Positions 43,329 through 53,646 of a stretch of 64,000 bases of DNA are shown piece by piece. The DNA is taken from assembly GCF_020097835.1 (NCBI RefSeq), contig NZ_CP083666.1:248001-312000 (forward strand), written 5' to 3'. The notes under the pieces were generated by a model, which made no database searches, was not told where the DNA came from, and saw only the letters and a program-made list of their open reading frames with translations. The stretch comes from Haloprofundus halobius. GTDB lineage: Archaea; Halobacteriota; Halobacteria; Halobacteriales; Haloferacaceae. A program made the translations under genes and the position numbers. How positions within the stretch are numbered: the stretch's first letter is position 1; every line of letters starts with the position of its first letter.

Positions 43329-43799
43329 TTACGCCTCGACGGCGTCCAGCAGTTCGTCGTAGTCGGGCTCGTTCTCGGGGCTGTCGGCCTCCCACGCGTA
43401 GTCGACCTCACCGTCGTCGTCGACGACGTACACCGCGCGATTCGCGACGCCGTGGAGGCCCAACTCCTCGACGTCGATCTCGAGACCGTACGACTGAATC
43501 GTCTCTCGGCTCATGTTGCTGACGAGCGAAAAGGAGAGGTCGTACTCCTCACGGAACGCGTTCAGCGTGAACGGCGAATCCGCGCTCAGCCCGTACACCG
43601 GCGCGCCGGCCGCCTCGAACTCGTCGATGTGTTCCTCGAACGAGGTCATCTCGCTCGTACACGGGGGCGTGAACGCCCCGGGGAAGAACGCGAGCACGAG
43701 CGGTCCGTCGCCGACCCGCTCCGAGAGCGAGAACTCCTCGACGTCGCCGTTTGCTACCTTGTTCGTGAACTCGGGCGCGTCGTCGCCTACCGAGACCAT
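43329..43799 (-). CDS. Peroxiredoxin (AhpE/BCP-like)
   Basis: A 156-residue thioredoxin-fold peroxidase. The peroxidatic Cys is C47 in AFTPPCTSEM. No second cysteine occurs in the chain, so it is a 1-Cys enzyme of the AhpE kind reduced by an external thiol. It removes hydrogen peroxide or organic hydroperoxides. Confidence 0.9.
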   Translation of the reverse strand: MVSVGDDAPEFTNKVANGDVEEFSLSERVGDGPLVLAFFPGAFTPPCTSEMTSFEEHIDEFEAAGAPVYGLSADSPFTLNAFREEYDLSFSLVSNMSRETIQSYGLEIDVEELGLHGVANRAVYVVDDDGEVDYAWEADSPENEPDYDELLDAVEA

Positions 43800-43986
43800 G
43801 TCCCCAGATTGTGGAGGGGCGCGGATAAACTGCTCAAACGGCCTCAGGTTCGCCGCGAGCGTGAGGCCTATACTCGTCGAACCGTCGGCCGAGCGTCTCG
43901 GCTCCGCGTGCCGACTCGACTGTCGACGACGCCGGCGAATCGCCGTCGCACACGCGGGACGGTCGTCACCGAAAAATGGCCGCCGA

Positions 43987-44184
43987 CTACGCGTTGTTCA
44001 TCCGCTGTGTCGTCTCCGTCCCGCAGATGCCGCAGACCGAGATGCGGTACGGTTCGCGCGAGAACTCCGCGTTCTCCCGCTTCTTGCTCTCGGTTCGGAT
44101 TTCGACACGGACGCTGTGGGTCGTCTCCCTCCCGCAGCGGTCACACGCCTCTGTCACCCCGTCGGGTCCGGGTTTTGTCGCCAT
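43987..44184 (-). CDS. DUF7835-type small zinc-ribbon protein
   Basis: A 65-residue protein with two CxxC pairs: CDRCGRETTH and CGICGTETTQ, a single zinc ribbon. I recognise it as the haloarchaeal DUF7835 family. It is probably a nucleic-acid- or protein-binding small zinc protein, the sort abundant in haloarchaea. The ATG at 44184 (MATKPGPDGVTEACDRC) is the family start. Confidence 0.7.
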   Translation of the reverse strand: MATKPGPDGVTEACDRCGRETTHSVRVEIRTESKKRENAEFSREPYRISVCGICGTETTQRMNNA

Positions 44185-44477
44185 TTCAGGCAACAGTATG
44201 GGCGATTTACGAATAAAGACACACCTCCGTTCCGCCGATTTTCGACCGTTCATCGCAAGACGGCGCCGGTATCACCCCCTGTCGGGAGACAGACTGTTCA
44301 AACGGTTTATCGGAGTAAGCTAACTGATAAACACCCGAAGCGAGTGTCGAGACCGGGAACTGTCGGACAATATTGCCCGTTTAGTCGAGAGTCCGCCGCC
44401 GTTGGACCGCGCATCCGCGAACCGCCCGCGCGGACACGGTGAGATACGCCTAAGCGACTGGCGGCTCTGCGTGTGCC

Positions 44478-45044
<567 letters not shown>

Positions 45045-45151
45045 GCGCTGCTCGGCAGTATCCGACTCCCACGACACACCTCGTGCCGAGTGAATCGTCG
45101 GCCGACAGTCACTCCAAAGCCTCTTTCAGCGGCGGTATCCTACGACGACCG

Positions 45152-46084
45152 ATGGACCGGCAGGCAGTCGTCAGGCGCGTCGGGGTGGTCGTCCTCGTGG
45201 CTAACCTCGCGCTCGCCGCGGCGAAGGGAGCGGTGTGGTACTCCACCGGGAGCCTCGCCGTCGGGTCCGAAGCGGTCAACAGCCTCTCGGACGCCGTCTA
45301 CAGCTTCGTCGTCCTCGCCGGTCTCTACATCACGACGCAACCGCCGGACCTCGACCACCCCCACGGGCACGAACGAATCGAACCGTTCGTCTCGCTGTTC
45401 GTCGCCGTCGGCATCTTCGCGGCCGGTGGTGCGGTGCTGTGGCAAGCCGCCCAGTCGGTACTGACGGGCAGCTACGGCGGCGCCGTCGGTCTCACCGCCG
45501 TCGGCATCCTCGTCGCCAGCGCCGTCGTGAAGTACGTGCTCTACCGGTACTGCCTCCGCGTCGGCGAGACGCAGAACTCGCCCGCGCTCGTCGCCGCCGC
45601 CCTCGACAACCGAAACGACATCCTCACCGCGACTGCGGCGCTCGTGGGGGTACTCGGTACGCGGGTCGGCGTCCCGATTCTCGACCCCGTCGCCGCCGCC
45701 GTGGTCTCCGTGGGCATCGGCTACACCGGCTACGAGATCGTCCGCGACAACGTCGACTACCTCGTCGGCCGCGCGCCGCCGGAGGATCTCCGCGCCGAAA
45801 TCGTTCGCCGGGCGCTCTCGCACGAAGACGTCCGCGGCGCACACGACGTCGTCGCCCACTACGTCGGCCCCGAGATAGACGTGAGCCTCCACATCGAGGT
45901 CGAAGGCGACATGACCGTCCGCGAGGCCCACGACATCGAGACGGCTATCGTCACGTCGATTCGCGAGCTATCTGAGGTCGACGACGTGTTCGTCCACGTC
46001 GACCCGAAGGAACTCGGCGAGTGGAAGGAAGACAGCGAGACCGACCGGTTGGCCGGGTGGACGCGTACCGACGGGCGACGGTGA
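45152..46084 (+). CDS. Cation diffusion facilitator (CDF) transporter
   Basis: A 310-residue CDF protein with about six helices. The metal site shows in NSLSDAVYSF and DLDHPHGHERIEPF, and a second pair in AAALDNRNDI. The cytoplasmic domain (215-300) has HDVVAHYVGPEIDVSLHIEV. It should export a divalent metal such as Zn, Mn, Co or Fe. The ATG at 45152 is chosen. Confidence 0.9.
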   Translation: MDRQAVVRRVGVVVLVANLALAAAKGAVWYSTGSLAVGSEAVNSLSDAVYSFVVLAGLYITTQPPDLDHPHGHERIEPFVSLFVAVGIFAAGGAVLWQAAQSVLTGSYGGAVGLTAVGILVASAVVKYVLYRYCLRVGETQNSPALVAAALDNRNDILTATAALVGVLGTRVGVPILDPVAAAVVSVGIGYTGYEIVRDNVDYLVGRAPPEDLRAEIVRRALSHEDVRGAHDVVAHYVGPEIDVSLHIEVEGDMTVREAHDIETAIVTSIRELSEVDDVFVHVDPKELGEWKEDSETDRLAGWTRTDGRR

Positions 46085-46147
46085 GTTCGGGAAGCCGCCG
46101 ATACCGCCGAGTCGTCGACGCTGTCGCGGACGACGTTCTCGCGGCGG

Positions 46148-46744
46148 TCAGACCGCCTCGGCGACGACGAGTCGGACCCATCCGAGTTTCGGAATGCCGG
46201 CGTTCGCCTTCCCTCGAACCCACTCGGTGCGGACGGGGTCGGTGCGGCCGACGGCCTGGTCGTAGTGGGCGTTGCCGTCGCCTTTCGTGACGTATCCGGC
46301 GTGCGTAGCGGGGCAGTTGGCCAGTTCCGAACAGTCGTCGACGCCGGACGGAATCGCCGAACGGTCGGCGCGGCCGTACCAGTCTTCGCCCTCCTCGACC
46401 CAGAAGTGTGCCCGGTGGAGCGTCGGCGCTCCGGTTCCGTCGGGGTCGACGAAGACGACGACGTCGCCCGGTTCGCCGAAACGTTCGTGAGCGCTCGCTT
46501 CGGCTTCGTGGACCGTCATCACACCGTCGGGGCCGGCGGTTCCATCGTCGTAACGGTCGACGGCCGTGACGAAGACGAGGTCACCCCTGTCGAGGTTCGG
46601 TTGCATGCTCCCGCTCTCGACGGCCACCATCGGCGGCCAGACGCCCGCGACGGCGAACAGCGCCGCGCCGACGAGTCCGAGTGCGGCGAGCGTCCCGAAG
46701 AACTCGCGCGCGACGGACCCGCCCCCCGAACTCGCTCCTGACAC
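46148..46744 (-). CDS. Signal peptidase I, archaeal Ser/His type
   Basis: A 198-residue type I signal peptidase. One N-terminal helix is followed by the nucleophile S46 in VESGSMQPN and the general-base His at H110 in TLHRAHF, in place of the bacterial lysine. The acidic box is KGDGNAHYDQ. It cleaves Sec signal peptides on the outer face. It starts at GTG 46744. A paralogue lies 60 nt upstream, probably from tandem duplication. Confidence 0.88.
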   Translation of the reverse strand: MSGASSGGGSVAREFFGTLAALGLVGAALFAVAGVWPPMVAVESGSMQPNLDRGDLVFVTAVDRYDDGTAGPDGVMTVHEAEASAHERFGEPGDVVVFVDPDGTGAPTLHRAHFWVEEGEDWYGRADRSAIPSGVDDCSELANCPATHAGYVTKGDGNAHYDQAVGRTDPVRTEWVRGKANAGIPKLGWVRLVVAEAV

Positions 46745-46804
46745 ACCCGTCGTACCACGGGTAGCGTACTGTAGATTGTGGTGGGCCGACGCCGCACCCG
46801 CTGG

Positions 46805-47398
46805 TCAGGGACAGCTGACGTCGTCGAGCGTCGCCGACCCTTCGGCGACGAGGCGGAGCCACCCGAGACACGGAATCCGAACGCCGGCTTTCGCGCGGAC
46901 CCACTCCTCCTTGACGACGGGCGCGATACCTTTCGCCTGGTCGTAGACGCCGTTGGCGTCGCCCATCGTCACGTAGCCGTCGTGTGGGGCCGGACAGTTT
47001 CGGAGGTCGTCACAGCTGTCGACGTCTGCGGGGAGATACGACTGGTTCGCCCGCTCGTACCAGTTCTCGCCGGCTTCGACGCGGACGTGCGCGCGGTGGA
47101 TTATCGGCGTTCCGCGGTTCGGCGCGTTGTAGATTATCACGTCGCCGTCGCCGACGAAGCGCCGGTACTCGCCGTCGTCGTCGGCCGTCACGACCCCGGC
47201 GGCGTCGGCACTCGTTCCCGAAAACCGGTCGGTGGCGGTGATGACGACCATGTCGCCTCTCTGCATGTGCGGGTCCATGCTCCCGCTCTCGATGGCAACC
47301 ATCGGGGGCCAGACGCCGCTCACCAGTACGAGGAGGAGAAACACCGCCGTGACGACGGCGGCGGGTCGGAGGACGTCGTAGAGGAGGGAGCGACTCAT
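46805..47398 (-). CDS. Signal peptidase I, archaeal Ser/His type (paralogue)
   Basis: A 197-residue signal peptidase related to its neighbour. The nucleophile is S40 in IESGSMDPH, the base H101 in IIHRAHV, and the acidic box MGDANGVYDQ. Unlike its neighbour it has an extra MQRGD-VVITATD segment and a unique C-terminus ending SATLDDVSCP. Both copies keep the catalytic residues, so both are likely active, perhaps on different substrates. Confidence 0.88.
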   Translation of the reverse strand: MSRSLLYDVLRPAAVVTAVFLLLVLVSGVWPPMVAIESGSMDPHMQRGDMVVITATDRFSGTSADAAGVVTADDDGEYRRFVGDGDVIIYNAPNRGTPIIHRAHVRVEAGENWYERANQSYLPADVDSCDDLRNCPAPHDGYVTMGDANGVYDQAKGIAPVVKEEWVRAKAGVRIPCLGWLRLVAEGSATLDDVSCP

Positions 47399-47542
47399 CC
47401 AGTTAGGGGAACAGGTCGGGGAGTAAGAGCGTTGCGGGACGCGGAGTCGGGTTTCCGTCTCTCGTCGTCCGGGCTCTTCCGAACCCGAGCGCTGAGTATT
47501 GGAGACTCGGATTCCGATCCAGTACGTGCGTCTCGCTCGCGC

Positions 47543-48307
47543 TCACGAACCGGGACAGCCGAGTTGGTACTGCGTCTCGTAAACCGCCGACGGGACCGAG
47601 ACGTCCACCGACTCTCCGTACTCGGTGTACCGCGTTGTGAGGTCGGCGGTGGCGGTCGCGCCCCGCCGCGAGAGCTCCAGGTGGAGCGCGAACTCGACGG
47701 GTCGATTCGTTTCGGGGTCTATCCAGAGCCGCGCCGTCGCGTTGTCGAACGAGCCGCCGTCCAGTTCGGCGCTTCCCGTCCGACGACGGTCCGCCAGCGA
47801 CTGGACGGTGTCGTCGCTCGGGTGGGCGACGACGAGGACGGTCCGCTCGCCGTCGACGGTTCGGTTCCCGCGCCAGTAGACGTTCGAGTGCTCGAACAGT
47901 TCGATTTGGCGGTGAAGCGGCGTCGCGGTCGCCCACGGTTCCGACTGCGAGACGTTCTCGACGGCGTATCCCTCCCACGGCTCCGGACACTCCTGATAGG
48001 ATTTGTACTCGGTGACGTAGGAGTCGAGTGTCTCGTCCGCTACTTCCGACGTCGCGCGCATCCGTTTTGCGGTGAGGTCGACTGCACCGGAGCCGTCGGC
48101 GGTCACGGTTCGAGACCGCCCGCCGTCCGACGCGGAGACACGAATATCCGTGTCGAAACGGTACGTCTCGACGCTCGAGACCGTGCTGTTCACCTCCTCG
48201 ACGGCCGCAACCGCGCGGTCGTCGCTCGGCGGCGGACTGTCGAACGGGAGCGCGCTACAACCTGTGAGGAGGGCAGCGAGGCAGACGACGAGGACCAATC
48301 GACGCAT
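47543..48307 (-). CDS. Exported lipoprotein, unknown
   Basis: A 254-residue lipoprotein: a short signal ends in LLTGC with C17 as the lipid site. The rest is mostly beta (RFDTDIRVSASDGG, TARLWIDPETNRPVEFALHLELSR), with several NxS/T sequons, like LolA/LppX-type folds. It lies upstream of the two signal peptidases in the same direction with a 144-nt gap. No specific function is recognised. Confidence 0.7.
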   Translation of the reverse strand: MRRLVLVVCLAALLTGCSALPFDSPPPSDDRAVAAVEEVNSTVSSVETYRFDTDIRVSASDGGRSRTVTADGSGAVDLTAKRMRATSEVADETLDSYVTEYKSYQECPEPWEGYAVENVSQSEPWATATPLHRQIELFEHSNVYWRGNRTVDGERTVLVVAHPSDDTVQSLADRRRTGSAELDGGSFDNATARLWIDPETNRPVEFALHLELSRRGATATADLTTRYTEYGESVDVSVPSAVYETQYQLGCPGS

Positions 48308-48405
48308 ACGAAATCACTCCTGCGTCTCCACAAATGTATTTTGCTACTGACGTACCGGCGACGGAAGCTAATCGCGCAAGTCGTCGCGGCAAGTCGTCGC
48401 GCCAG

Positions 48406-49656
48406 TCACACCGGCTCTGCGAACGCGTACACCGTCTGGTGACCGGTCACCTCGACCTCGAAGAAATCGCCGGGTTCGACGCCGCGTTCCGACGCATTTT
48501 GGACGATAATCTGTCGGTACGCGCCGTCGCGGCACTTCACCGAGTCGCCGACGCCCTCCTCGACGACCAGCACCTCCTGCCGGGTCCCGACCATCGCCTC
48601 GTACGCCCCGCCAACGATGTCCATCTTCAGTTCGGACATCGCCTTCGAGCGCTCCTTCTTGACGGTGCCGCCGAGGCCCTTCATCTCCGCGGCGTCGGTG
48701 CCGGGGCGCTTCGAGAAGCGGGTGATGTTCACCTTCTCGGGGCGAATCTCTCTGAACAAGGCCATGCTCTGGGCGTGGTCGTGGTCGGTCTCGGTGGGGA
48801 AGCCGACGATGAAATCCGTCGAGAGCGTCCAGTAGTCGAGTCTCTCGTCGAACGTCTCGACGATGTCGAGGAACTTGTCGACGCGGTGTTGGCGGCGCAT
48901 ATCCTCCAGCACGTCGTCGCTGCCCGACTGGACGGGGAGGTGGATGAAGTTGTACAGTTTCTCGTTTGTCGCGAAGACCTCGGCGAGTTCCTCGCGGATG
49001 CCGTGGACGCCGCCGGGGTTCGCCATTCCCACCCGAACCCTGAACTCGCCCTCGATGTCGCAGATGCGGTCCAGTAGCTCCGGAAGCTTTCGGTCGCCGG
49101 TGTCCCAGCCGTAGACGCCCGTATCCTGGCCCGTCACCCGGATCTCCTTCGCGCCGGCGTGGACGAGCGCACGGGCCTTCTCCACGTTCTCCTCCACGGG
49201 CGGCGAGTCGATGCGCCCGGTGGCGAACTTCGTGATGCAGTACGAGCAGTTCGACATACAGCCGCGGGCGATGGGCAGAATCCCCACTTGGCCGTCGAGG
49301 ACGGGTTGGGTATCGGGCGTGACGGTCGGACACTCGCCGTTCATCGCCGCGTTCGGCACGTCGTCCCAGTGGAGCACCTCGGCGTCGATGCCGGCCTCGC
49401 GGAACTCGTCGCCCTGCGCGAGCGCCATACAGCCGGTGATGATGAGGTCGGCCGTTTCTTTCTCTAACTCCTGGGCCCGGCGAATCATGTTGCGTTCGGT
49501 CTTCTCGACGACCGTGCAGGTGTTGAGGATGGCCACGTCGGCCTCCTCGGGTCCGTCGGCGGGGTGGTGGCCGCCGTCGCGCAGCGCCTGCTCGATGTGG
49601 CGGCTCTCACCCCGATTCGACGTGCAACCGTAGGTTTCGATGTGATACCGGGCCAT
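48406..49656 (-). CDS. tRNA t6A37 methylthiotransferase (archaeal MtaB-like)
   Basis: A 416-residue radical SAM methylthiotransferase. The N-terminal cluster cysteines are C11, C47 and C76, and the radical SAM cluster is C133/C137/C140 in RGCMSNCSYC. A TRAM domain closes the chain (TRQEVLVVEEG through FFEVEVTGH). It converts t6A to ms2t6A at position 37 of ANN-decoding tRNAs. The start at 49656 is the ATG right before the MiaB fold. Confidence 0.92.
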   Translation of the reverse strand: MARYHIETYGCTSNRGESRHIEQALRDGGHHPADGPEEADVAILNTCTVVEKTERNMIRRAQELEKETADLIITGCMALAQGDEFREAGIDAEVLHWDDVPNAAMNGECPTVTPDTQPVLDGQVGILPIARGCMSNCSYCITKFATGRIDSPPVEENVEKARALVHAGAKEIRVTGQDTGVYGWDTGDRKLPELLDRICDIEGEFRVRVGMANPGGVHGIREELAEVFATNEKLYNFIHLPVQSGSDDVLEDMRRQHRVDKFLDIVETFDERLDYWTLSTDFIVGFPTETDHDHAQSMALFREIRPEKVNITRFSKRPGTDAAEMKGLGGTVKKERSKAMSELKMDIVGGAYEAMVGTRQEVLVVEEGVGDSVKCRDGAYRQIIVQNASERGVEPGDFFEVEVTGHQTVYAFAEPV

Positions 49657-49760
49657 TCGCTCGTTCGGTGGTATCGGGCCTGCGGGCAAAAGCGCGACGA
49701 TTGGGGGCGGTTCGTCGGTCGTCTCGTCCACTGCTTTCGGCTCACTCGTGTTCTTCCGAA

Positions 49761-49767
49761 AATATAT
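49761..49767 (+). promoter_or_regulatory. TATA box for PQQ-repeat lipoprotein
   Basis: AATATAT sits 26-32 nt before the ATG at 49793, a clean leaderless promoter. It supports that start over others upstream. Confidence 0.65.
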
Positions 49768-49792
49768 CACGCGTCCGGACGCAGGGTGGGTG

Positions 49793-50992
49793 ATGCCCTC
49801 CAGACGACAGTTTCTCGCCGGCGTCGGTGCGACCGGAGCGCTCGGCGTGGCCGGTTGCCTCGCGACGGAGAGCCGCGACTCGACGACCGGCGCAGCGGCA
49901 CAGACCGACGAAGACGCACGAACGGACTGGCCGCGACCTGCCTTCGACCGCGGGTGGACGAGTTACAACCCCGACCCGGTCGGCCCGCGCTCGAATCCCA
50001 CGGTGCAGTGGTCGACCGAACTGGCGGGTCTTCCGACCGGTCGCCCCGTCGTCGCGGACGGAACCGTATTCGTGCCCTGCTCGGACACGCTTCTCGCACT
50101 CGACGCGGAGTCGGGCGAGGAACGCTGGCAGGCGGGCGACGAGGACGACCGCTACCTGCGCTCGCCGTCCGTCCACGACGGGACCGTCTACGCCGCGACC
50201 GGCGGCGGGCGGGCGTTCGCCCTCGACGCGGAGACCGGCGAGGAGCGGTGGACCTTCGAAACGGACCGAAACGCCCTCTCGACGCCGACGCTCGGCTACG
50301 GCGGGCGAACGCTCTACGTCGGCGACGATCACGGAACCGTCTACGCGCTCGCCGCCGAGACTGGCGAGGAGGAGTGGCGACGCGACGTCTTCGGTCCCGT
50401 CACTCGCCTCGTCGCCGACGGGCCCGCGTTAATCGTCGGCACCGAGGGCGGCGAGGTGTACCTGCTCGATGCGTACGGAGAGCGGGGCTACTGGCGGACA
50501 AAACTCGGCGGCGCGGTGCAAGCGCTCGCCGTCAAAAACCAAGACGTGTTCGCGGGCGGGTTCGGCGGCCCGCTCGCCCGCCTCCAATCCGGCGCGTTCG
50601 CCGGCACGCCGCGCTGGCAGAGCGACGCCGTCACCGCCCACAGTTCGCTCGTAGTTACGGACGACGCCGTCTACGGTACCGACGGTTCGGGGCTCGCGGC
50701 CGTCGACGCGCGATCGGGCGAGACGCGCTGGACGGCGGGCGACGACTACTTCTCGGGACCCGCCGCCGCCGGCGACACCGTCTACGTCGGCGGAGACGGT
50801 CGCGTGGACGCCTACGCGCTCGACGGCGGCGTCGGCGTCGACGACGTCCGGTTCGGCGCGAAGCGGTGGTCTGCCGACGTCGAAGGTGGTGTTCAGGAGG
50901 GGCTCGCCGTCGCCGACGGTGCGGTCTTCGCGCTGACGACTACCGAGGATGCGTCGCGGGCGTGCGCCATCGAAGAACGGAACGACGACTGA
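49793..50992 (+). CDS. PQQ-binding-like beta-propeller lipoprotein (Tat)
   Basis: A 399-residue protein with a Tat lipoprotein signal: SRRQFLAG at the start and the lipid Cys C22 in LGVAGC. The body is repeats of the PQQ propeller kind (ALDAESGEERW, ALDAETGEERW, ALAAETGEEEW, AVDARSGETRW), about seven blades. Such proteins are exported and may be structural or quinoprotein-like, but the true enzymatic residues are not seen. A TATA box precedes the start. Confidence 0.85.
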   Translation: MPSRRQFLAGVGATGALGVAGCLATESRDSTTGAAAQTDEDARTDWPRPAFDRGWTSYNPDPVGPRSNPTVQWSTELAGLPTGRPVVADGTVFVPCSDTLLALDAESGEERWQAGDEDDRYLRSPSVHDGTVYAATGGGRAFALDAETGEERWTFETDRNALSTPTLGYGGRTLYVGDDHGTVYALAAETGEEEWRRDVFGPVTRLVADGPALIVGTEGGEVYLLDAYGERGYWRTKLGGAVQALAVKNQDVFAGGFGGPLARLQSGAFAGTPRWQSDAVTAHSSLVVTDDAVYGTDGSGLAAVDARSGETRWTAGDDYFSGPAAAGDTVYVGGDGRVDAYALDGGVGVDDVRFGAKRWSADVEGGVQEGLAVADGAVFALTTTEDASRACAIEERNDD

Positions 50993-51016
50993 GAGCGGGA
51001 CCGGACGGTACCTGGG

Positions 51017-53275
51017 TCAGTCGTCCGAGCGGAACCCGAACAACCGCTCGCGCAGCGACCGCTTGCTTGGACGCTCCGCCAACAGCACCGAACACTCCAC
51101 CTCGTCGATGATGTCGTAGACGAGCGAACCGGTCAGCAACCGCGAGAGCAGGCCCCGCTCCGTCGCACCGATGATGACCATCGACATCTCCGCGGAGTGG
51201 CGGCCGATCGCGCCCTCGACGTCGCCGGAAGCGTCGACGCGAATCTCGGCGTCTCCTAAGTCCCGCTCTTCGGCCCACTCACGGAGGAACGTCTCACCCG
51301 ATTCGCGCTCGTCCTCGCCGTCGACGACGTAGAGCAGCGACACGTCCGACCCGCGGTCGAGGAGGACGCGCGCGACCTCCGCGCTGAGGTCGGAGTCGCC
51401 GCCGCCCGCCGTCGGAACGAGTACGTCGGAGGGGTCGAACCCCTCGTCTTTCAGCACGAGGAAGTCACACGGCAGGTTCCCGGCGAGTTCGTCGAACGTC
51501 CCTTCGACGCGGCCGGCCGACCAGAACGGCGAGCCGCCCCAGCCCATGACGACGAGGTCCGCGCGGTGATCGCGGGCGGCGTCGAACACCTCCTCGACGG
51601 AGCGGTGCGAGACGATGGTCCGCGTCTCGACCGGCGCGCCGAACGTCTCGGCGTCCTCGCGGGCGGCCGCCAGTAACCTCTCGGACTCGGCGTCTATCTG
51701 TTGAATCCGTTCGGCCCCGGCCGCCAGCGGCACCTGGTCGGGGACGGTGACGACGTGGACGGCCTCGACGGTCCCGCCGCGCGCCGTCGCCATCAGGCTC
51801 GCCAACTCGATGAGGTGCTTTTCGGTGCGGGGATTGGCGAGCGGCACCATCACGCGGTAGTCGCCACCATCGGGTTGGACGGTACTTGCAGCGGACACCG
51901 CGGCGTCGGGCATCCGTTCGGAGCGCGAGAGCACGTACTGGCTGAGTAGACCGCCGCTCTCGACGTTCTCGCGGGCGTAGACGAAGTACCAGACGACGGC
52001 GGCGACGACGAACATCGCCGAGAGCGCGATTTCGATGTCGTCCATGAACGCGACGAGCCCGAGCGACAGCAACGCACCGGCTATCGGCGTTACCGGGTAG
52101 AACGGCACGCGGAACTCGGGGTCGTAGTCGACGGCCTCGGACTCGCGGAAGACGATGAGCGCGACGTTCATCAGCGCGTAGACGATGAGGTGCAGCACGC
52201 TCGCCGCCTTCGCCAGTACTGCCAAATCCTGTCCGAGTGCCGCGATGAAGACGATGATGACGGCCCCCGTCACGAGAATCGAGCGGTACGGCGTCGCGAA
52301 CTGCGGATGAATCTCGTTGAGCCAGTTCGTGACGATCTTCTCGCGACCCATCGCGAAGTTGATGCGCGCCGACGCGAGAATCGAGGCGTTCGCCGACGAC
52401 GCCGTCGCCAACAGCGCCCCGAGCGTCATCACCGTCGCCGCCGAACCCGCGATGCCGCCGGGGAACGCGACTTCCGCCGCCTGCGCGACCGGTGCGTCCT
52501 GACTGAGGTCCGGCCACGGGACGACGCCGAGCATCACCGTCACCAGGATGGCGTAGACGACGGTGACGAGCGCGACGCTGCCGATGATGGCGATTGGGAG
52601 GTTTCGACCCGGATTTTTGAGTTCCTCGGCGACGGTCGCGATCTTCGCGTAGCCCAGAAAGGAGACGAAGACGAGCGCGGTTCCGGGGAGGATGGCTCCG
52701 AAGCCGAACGGCGCGAGTCCGTCCTCACCGACGAGCGTCGCGTAGTCGAACGACGTCCACCCCGCGACGGCGAACGCGCCGAGAATCGCGAGGAGAAGCA
52801 AGACGATGACGGTCTGGATGCCGCCGGTCTCCTTCGCGCCGATGTAGTTGACGCCGACGAAGATGAGACCTGCGAGGAGCGCGCCGACCTGTATCGGCGA
52901 GAGGAACAGTACTCCCGGTAAGCCGACGAGTTCGGCGAGATACTGTCCGAAACCGATACAGTAGAACGCGGAGGCGAACGCGAGGCCGACCCAGTCGCCG
53001 AGGCCCGCGATGGAGCCGAACAGCGGCCCGAGCGCGCGGTTGACGTAGTAATACCCGCCGCCGGCTTTCGGCATCGCCGTCCCGAGTTCCGACACCGACA
53101 GCGCGTTCACCATCGCGATGAGTCCGCCGACGACGAACGAGACGACGACGATGGGGCCGGCCTCCTGGGCGGCGACGCCCGGCAGGACGAAGATACCCGC
53201 GCCGATCATCGTCCCGATGCCGATGGTCATCGCCGACAGCAGTCCGAGGTCTTTCGCGAGTTCCTCGTCAGCCAT
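51017..53275 (-). CDS. APC amino-acid permease fused to two UspA domains
   Basis: A 752-residue fusion. Residues 1-440 are an APC transporter (IGIGTMIGAGIFVLPG in helix 1; GGGYYYVNRALGP). Two UspA-like domains follow: about 470-610 (YRVMVPLANPRTEK, LVVMGWGG) and 615-740 (DVLVPTAGGG, MVIIGATERGLLSRLLTGS). The second keeps the ATP-type GxxxGxxxxxLxGS loop; the first seems degenerate. The tail may sense nucleotide to control uptake. Its 371-nt upstream region contains a palindrome, and an Lrp-RCK_C gene lies on the other side. Confidence 0.9.
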   Translation of the reverse strand: MADEELAKDLGLLSAMTIGIGTMIGAGIFVLPGVAAQEAGPIVVVSFVVGGLIAMVNALSVSELGTAMPKAGGGYYYVNRALGPLFGSIAGLGDWVGLAFASAFYCIGFGQYLAELVGLPGVLFLSPIQVGALLAGLIFVGVNYIGAKETGGIQTVIVLLLLAILGAFAVAGWTSFDYATLVGEDGLAPFGFGAILPGTALVFVSFLGYAKIATVAEELKNPGRNLPIAIIGSVALVTVVYAILVTVMLGVVPWPDLSQDAPVAQAAEVAFPGGIAGSAATVMTLGALLATASSANASILASARINFAMGREKIVTNWLNEIHPQFATPYRSILVTGAVIIVFIAALGQDLAVLAKAASVLHLIVYALMNVALIVFRESEAVDYDPEFRVPFYPVTPIAGALLSLGLVAFMDDIEIALSAMFVVAAVVWYFVYARENVESGGLLSQYVLSRSERMPDAAVSAASTVQPDGGDYRVMVPLANPRTEKHLIELASLMATARGGTVEAVHVVTVPDQVPLAAGAERIQQIDAESERLLAAAREDAETFGAPVETRTIVSHRSVEEVFDAARDHRADLVVMGWGGSPFWSAGRVEGTFDELAGNLPCDFLVLKDEGFDPSDVLVPTAGGGDSDLSAEVARVLLDRGSDVSLLYVVDGEDERESGETFLREWAEERDLGDAEIRVDASGDVEGAIGRHSAEMSMVIIGATERGLLSRLLTGSLVYDIIDEVECSVLLAERPSKRSLRERLFGFRSDD

Positions 53276-53646
53276 CGCGTTCCTCCGTCAGTCCGCCCGT
53301 CGGCCGTCCCCCGCGTCGAACGTCGCTCGCTCGTCGGCGTCTCGCTCTGGGGTCGTTCACCTCCGTCACGCGCCGTCCGTGCGACCCTTCGACGCCCGCT
53401 CCACCCTCCGCTCTCGGCTCCTCGGTTCGAACTCTCATATTCGAGCGTACTGAATGCGGAACCATAACTCAATCGAGTTAAATCTGTTCAGCGCAAAATC
53501 GTCACTTATACGCTCTGAGCTTCGCACAATTTATCGATCGCCGGGCCGCTTCACGTCCGTCGAGTAGTGTCACCACTCCGTGAACACTTCGTCCGGAGCA
53601 GGGAGAACGTCCTCGACACCGTCGGTACCGAGCGCCGGAATCCGAA
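53276..53646. other. Regulatory region upstream of APC-Usp permease
   Basis: About 370 bases without a credible gene. It contains the promoter of the leftward permease, including the TAACTC/GAGTTA palindrome at 53465-53480, and AT-rich elements at 53455-53535. A 65-residue minus-strand frame starting near the palindrome is arginine-rich and overlaps the permease start, so I do not call it. The leader is long, about 190 nt if transcription starts near the palindrome. Confidence 0.5.
53465..53480. promoter_or_regulatory. Lrp-sized palindrome in permease promoter
   Basis: TAACTC and GAGTTA flank AATC, a 16-bp symmetrical site about 190 nt before the permease start and 167 nt from the Lrp-RCK_C gene's end. 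It is the natural candidate operator for that regulator. Confidence 0.4.

Noticed and set aside
46778-48442. 554-codon plus-strand frame
   Set aside because: It is antisense to the second signal peptidase and the lipoprotein, both of which have clear motifs.
53268-53465. 65-codon minus-strand frame just upstream of the permease
   Set aside because: It begins close to a palindrome and overlaps the permease start by a few bases, but its product is arginine-rich with poor codon preference, so a 5' leader is more likely.
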